This document shows, one piece after another, positions 61,851-64,000 of a stretch of DNA of 64,000 nt. Where the stretch lies: NCBI GenBank assembly GCA_017481495.1, contig JAFUPC010000093.1, positions 46,369-110,368 on the forward strand, given 5' to 3'. This DNA comes from Clostridia bacterium. GTDB taxonomy: Bacteria; Bacillota; Clostridia; Oscillospirales; CAG-272. Below the pieces are notes generated by a model. It saw nothing but the letters and a program-made list of their open reading frames with translations. It was not told where the DNA came from and searched no databases. How positions within the stretch are numbered: position 1 is the first letter of the stretch; each line of letters opens with the position of its first letter. Both the position numbers and the translations under genes were made by a program.

Positions 61851-63761
61851 ATGTCAAAAACCATCATCAAAAACAAATACGAATTTCTCACCCCCGCCGA
61901 GGTACAGCCAAAAGGGTGGCTCTATACCCAGCTGAAAACAGAAGCCGAGGGGCTTGCGGGCAATCTTGACAGGATCTGGCCCGACGTCCGCGACAGCCGT
62001 TGGATCGGCGGAACGTGCGAGGGTTGGGAGCGCGTGCCGTACTGGCTGGACGGCTTCATTCCGCTTGCGTATCTTCTGCGTGATGAAGATATGATCGCGC
62101 GTGCCAAAAAGTATATCCACGCCATTCTCGCAGGACAGCGGAAAGACGGCTGGATCTGCCCGTGCGACGATGAAAATCGCGCCGGATACGATATGTGGGC
62201 GCTTCTGCTCATCACAAAGGTGCTCGTCGTCTACGCGGATGCGGAACCCGCCGAAGCCGAAACCGTGGAACGTGCTGTTTCCCGTGCGCTCCGGCAGGCA
62301 ATGACACATCTCGGCGAACATCCGCTGTTTGACTGGGGACGCTACCGCTGGTTTGAGGGACTGATCGCCGCATACTGGCTTTATGAACGCACGCACGAGG
62401 ACTGGATTCTCGACTACTGCGACCTGCTCCACGCACAGGGCAAGGATTACAACAAACTCATCGATGAAGAATTTGAAGCCTACAAGCTTCCCGAACGCAA
62501 GTGGCAGTGGGACACCCATGTCGTCAACCTGTCGATGGCACTCAAAGCGGACACGCTCTGGCAGAAACGTGCTGTCATCGGCAACGCCGATGACGTGGGG
62601 ACTGTGAACTCTCTTGCGTCCAAGCACTTGTATGAAACGCTGATGCAGTATCACGGCATGGCGACTGGTCACTTTACAGGTGACGAATGTCTTGCCGGCC
62701 GTGCGCCCATCCAAGGGACGGAGCTGTGCGGCGTTGTCGAAGCGATGTACTCCGACGAGTGGCTCCTGGCGATCACCGGCGACACCTACTGGGGCGATCT
62801 TCTGGAACGGCTTGCGTTCAACGCGCTCCCCGCGACGATTTCCCGCGATATGTGGTCGCATCAGTACGACCAGCAGATCAACCAGATCGCCTGCGCACCG
62901 GAGGGCAACGGTTTCTCCGTATTCGGCACGAACGGCGCGGAAGCGAACACGTTCGGTCTGGAACCGAACTACGGCTGCTGTACCGCCAATATGCCGCAGG
63001 GCTGGCCAAAATTCGCGCTTTCCGCGTTCATGAAGAACGATGATGCGGTATTTTCGGCATCTCCTGTTCCGACTGTCGCGTGTGTAACGATACACAGCAT
63101 TCCCGTGCGCGTTGCGTGCGAGGGCGGCTATCCGTTCCGGGATTCCGTTGTCTACCGTGTTACGCCCGCCGCGCCCGTCGAATTTTCCCTTGACATCCGC
63201 ATTCCCGGCTTTGCAGTGTCCGCAACTGTGGACGGAGAAGCGGTCACACCAGGAAGTGTCGTTTCCGTGCGCCGTGTCTGGGACGGCGAGCAGACGGTCT
63301 CCGTCTCGTTTGGCTTTGCCGTCACCCTTGACGATGCCGGATACGAAGACTTAAAGTGCATCAACCGCGGCCCGCTTCTGTATTCGCTTCCCATTGGCAC
63401 GCAGTGGATCAAAAAAGAATACGTCCGCAATGGTGTGGAACGCAAAGCGCCTTACTGCGACTGGCTCCTTTATCCGACCACCCGCTGGGGTTATGCGTTC
63501 GACGGCGCGGTTTTGGACAAAGCATCGTTCCGCATGAACGGCGTTCTCTCTTCCGACACGCCCGTCTTCTGTGCCGAACGTCCCCCCGTGACGATCTCCG
63601 TTCCGCTCGTCCCCATCGACTGGGGATGCGAACCCGGTTTTGCTTTTGTTGCGGCAAAGCTCCCCGCCTCCCGCGAACCCCTCGGTGCGCCGGAAGTCCT
63701 CGACTTGATTCCCTACGGCTGTACAGACCTGCGGATGACAGCTTTGCCCGTCATCGGTTGA
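61851..63761 (+). CDS. GH127-type beta-L-arabinofuranosidase (DUF1680)
   Basis: The 636-residue protein has an (alpha/alpha)6 barrel followed by beta domains. GTELCGVVEAMYS near residue 290 and YGCCTANMPQGWPKF near 374 supply the Glu-x-Cys and Cys-Cys ligands of the zinc/cysteine catalytic site of the GH127 family. FIPLAYLLRDEDMIARAKK and RWFEGLIAAYW fit the barrel. No signal peptide, so it would act on imported arabinose oligosaccharides. GAAAGGATG precedes ATG. It carries a perfect copy of the 14-bp motif in frame at 63082-63095. Confidence 0.87.
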   Translation: MSKTIIKNKYEFLTPAEVQPKGWLYTQLKTEAEGLAGNLDRIWPDVRDSRWIGGTCEGWERVPYWLDGFIPLAYLLRDEDMIARAKKYIHAILAGQRKDGWICPCDDENRAGYDMWALLLITKVLVVYADAEPAEAETVERAVSRALRQAMTHLGEHPLFDWGRYRWFEGLIAAYWLYERTHEDWILDYCDLLHAQGKDYNKLIDEEFEAYKLPERKWQWDTHVVNLSMALKADTLWQKRAVIGNADDVGTVNSLASKHLYETLMQYHGMATGHFTGDECLAGRAPIQGTELCGVVEAMYSDEWLLAITGDTYWGDLLERLAFNALPATISRDMWSHQYDQQINQIACAPEGNGFSVFGTNGAEANTFGLEPNYGCCTANMPQGWPKFALSAFMKNDDAVFSASPVPTVACVTIHSIPVRVACEGGYPFRDSVVYRVTPAAPVEFSLDIRIPGFAVSATVDGEAVTPGSVVSVRRVWDGEQTVSVSFGFAVTLDDAGYEDLKCINRGPLLYSLPIGTQWIKKEYVRNGVERKAPYCDWLLYPTTRWGYAFDGAVLDKASFRMNGVLSSDTPVFCAERPPVTISVPLVPIDWGCEPGFAFVAAKLPASREPLGAPEVLDLIPYGCTDLRMTALPVIG

Positions 63762-64000
63762 CGGCGATGCCGGTGGTATAAAATAACCGGGAAGAACTTT
63801 TTGGGGAAAAGCTCCTCCCCAGACCCCTCCTCAAAAACTTTTAATTTGGGAGATATTTTTGGGGCTGTCGCATTAAGCCCCACAAAAAAACGAACCGTTC
63901 TTTACCGAAAGGTATTGAACGGTTCACTGCTTTCATGTATAATATAATCGCCAAACAATACCAACAGGAAAGCGAGGATATTATACCACAATGAGAGACA
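63762..64000. mobile_element. Region after the last gene; possible left end of an insertion sequence
   Basis: GGGGCTGTCGCATTAAGCCC (63861-63880) resembles the outer ends of some clostridial insertion sequences. Just inside, GAACCGTTC (63892-63900) and GAACGGTTC (63917-63925) form a strong hairpin capped by TACCGAAAGGTA. TATAAT-like sequence (from 63940), GCGAGGAT and an ATG at 63991 follow, as if a transposase gene starts here; only three codons are visible. The call rests on the end sequence alone. Confidence 0.4.

Overview
The window looks like a chromosome segment of an uncultured Firmicute of class Clostridia, probably a gut Oscillospirales or Christensenellales type. This is inference from content. 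The signs are GC-rich coding with AAAGGAG-type ribosome binding sites, many strong sigma-A promoters (TTGACA, 17 bp, TATAAT), lysine made through meso-diaminopimelate dehydrogenase under a lysine riboswitch, several lipoproteins with acidic Thr/Glu/Val-rich linkers, and many plant- or host-glycan enzymes. No rRNA, tRNA or CRISPR array was seen.

Layout. 1-8.3 kb: a partial membrane protein, a lipoprotein, an Rpn/PD-(D/E)XK nuclease, solute-binding lipoprotein 1, a beta-lactamase-fold serine hydrolase, a short URO-D-like protein and a membrane protein. 8.5-20.6 kb: one co-directional run of phage virion genes (terminase subunits, portal, scaffold, P22-type coat, connectors, tail tube, chaperones, a very short tape measure, Dit, Gp37-like, baseplate protein). 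It starts at a consensus promoter and has no integrase, repressor, replication or lysis gene. 20.6-28 kb: solute-binding lipoprotein 2 with small enzymes, an AlgX/AlgJ-like lipoprotein, a Gfo/Idh/MocA oxidoreductase, and birA-bioY. 28-34 kb: a shortened LacI-type regulator, a toxin-antitoxin pair with a broken toxin, an ADP-ribosylglycohydrolase overlapping a Nudix protein, and glutamate dehydrogenase. 34-43 kb: a GH36 enzyme, a divergent operon (parvulin, hexapeptide acetyltransferase, heparinase-type lyase), solute-binding lipoprotein 3 with a phosphodiesterase, and a DUF4358-like lipoprotein. 43.3-50.2 kb: lysine riboswitch, dapA, dapB, ddh, solute-binding lipoprotein 4, lysA, then nadE. 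50.5-53 kb: HAD phosphatase, metallophosphoesterase, GlpP. 53.2-58.8 kb: a polysaccharide control module (PHP phosphatase, Ig-like anchored protein, nucleotidyltransferase, two BY-kinases) with no glycosyltransferase. 59-63.8 kb: MATE transporter and two glycosidases. The right edge may enter an insertion sequence.

How it fits together. Most cargo serves uptake or breakdown of glycans and the cell envelope (lyase, GH36, GH127, MGH1-type hydrolase, sugar isomerase, solute-binding lipoproteins, lysine/DAP synthesis, BY-kinases). Three repeat classes run through the intergenic space: a MITE-like family with arms related to TAGGGGCGCCCATTGG, a second family around GTTTATTGTRCGAACC, and a 14-bp motif GTGTAACGATACAC. 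One MITE-like copy lies inside the phage operon.

The best candidates for something new are the stand-alone particle cluster (possible gene-transfer-agent or PBSX-like particle), the four solute-binding lipoproteins without permeases (one inside the lysine operon), and the 14-bp motif paired upstream of the LacI-type gene.
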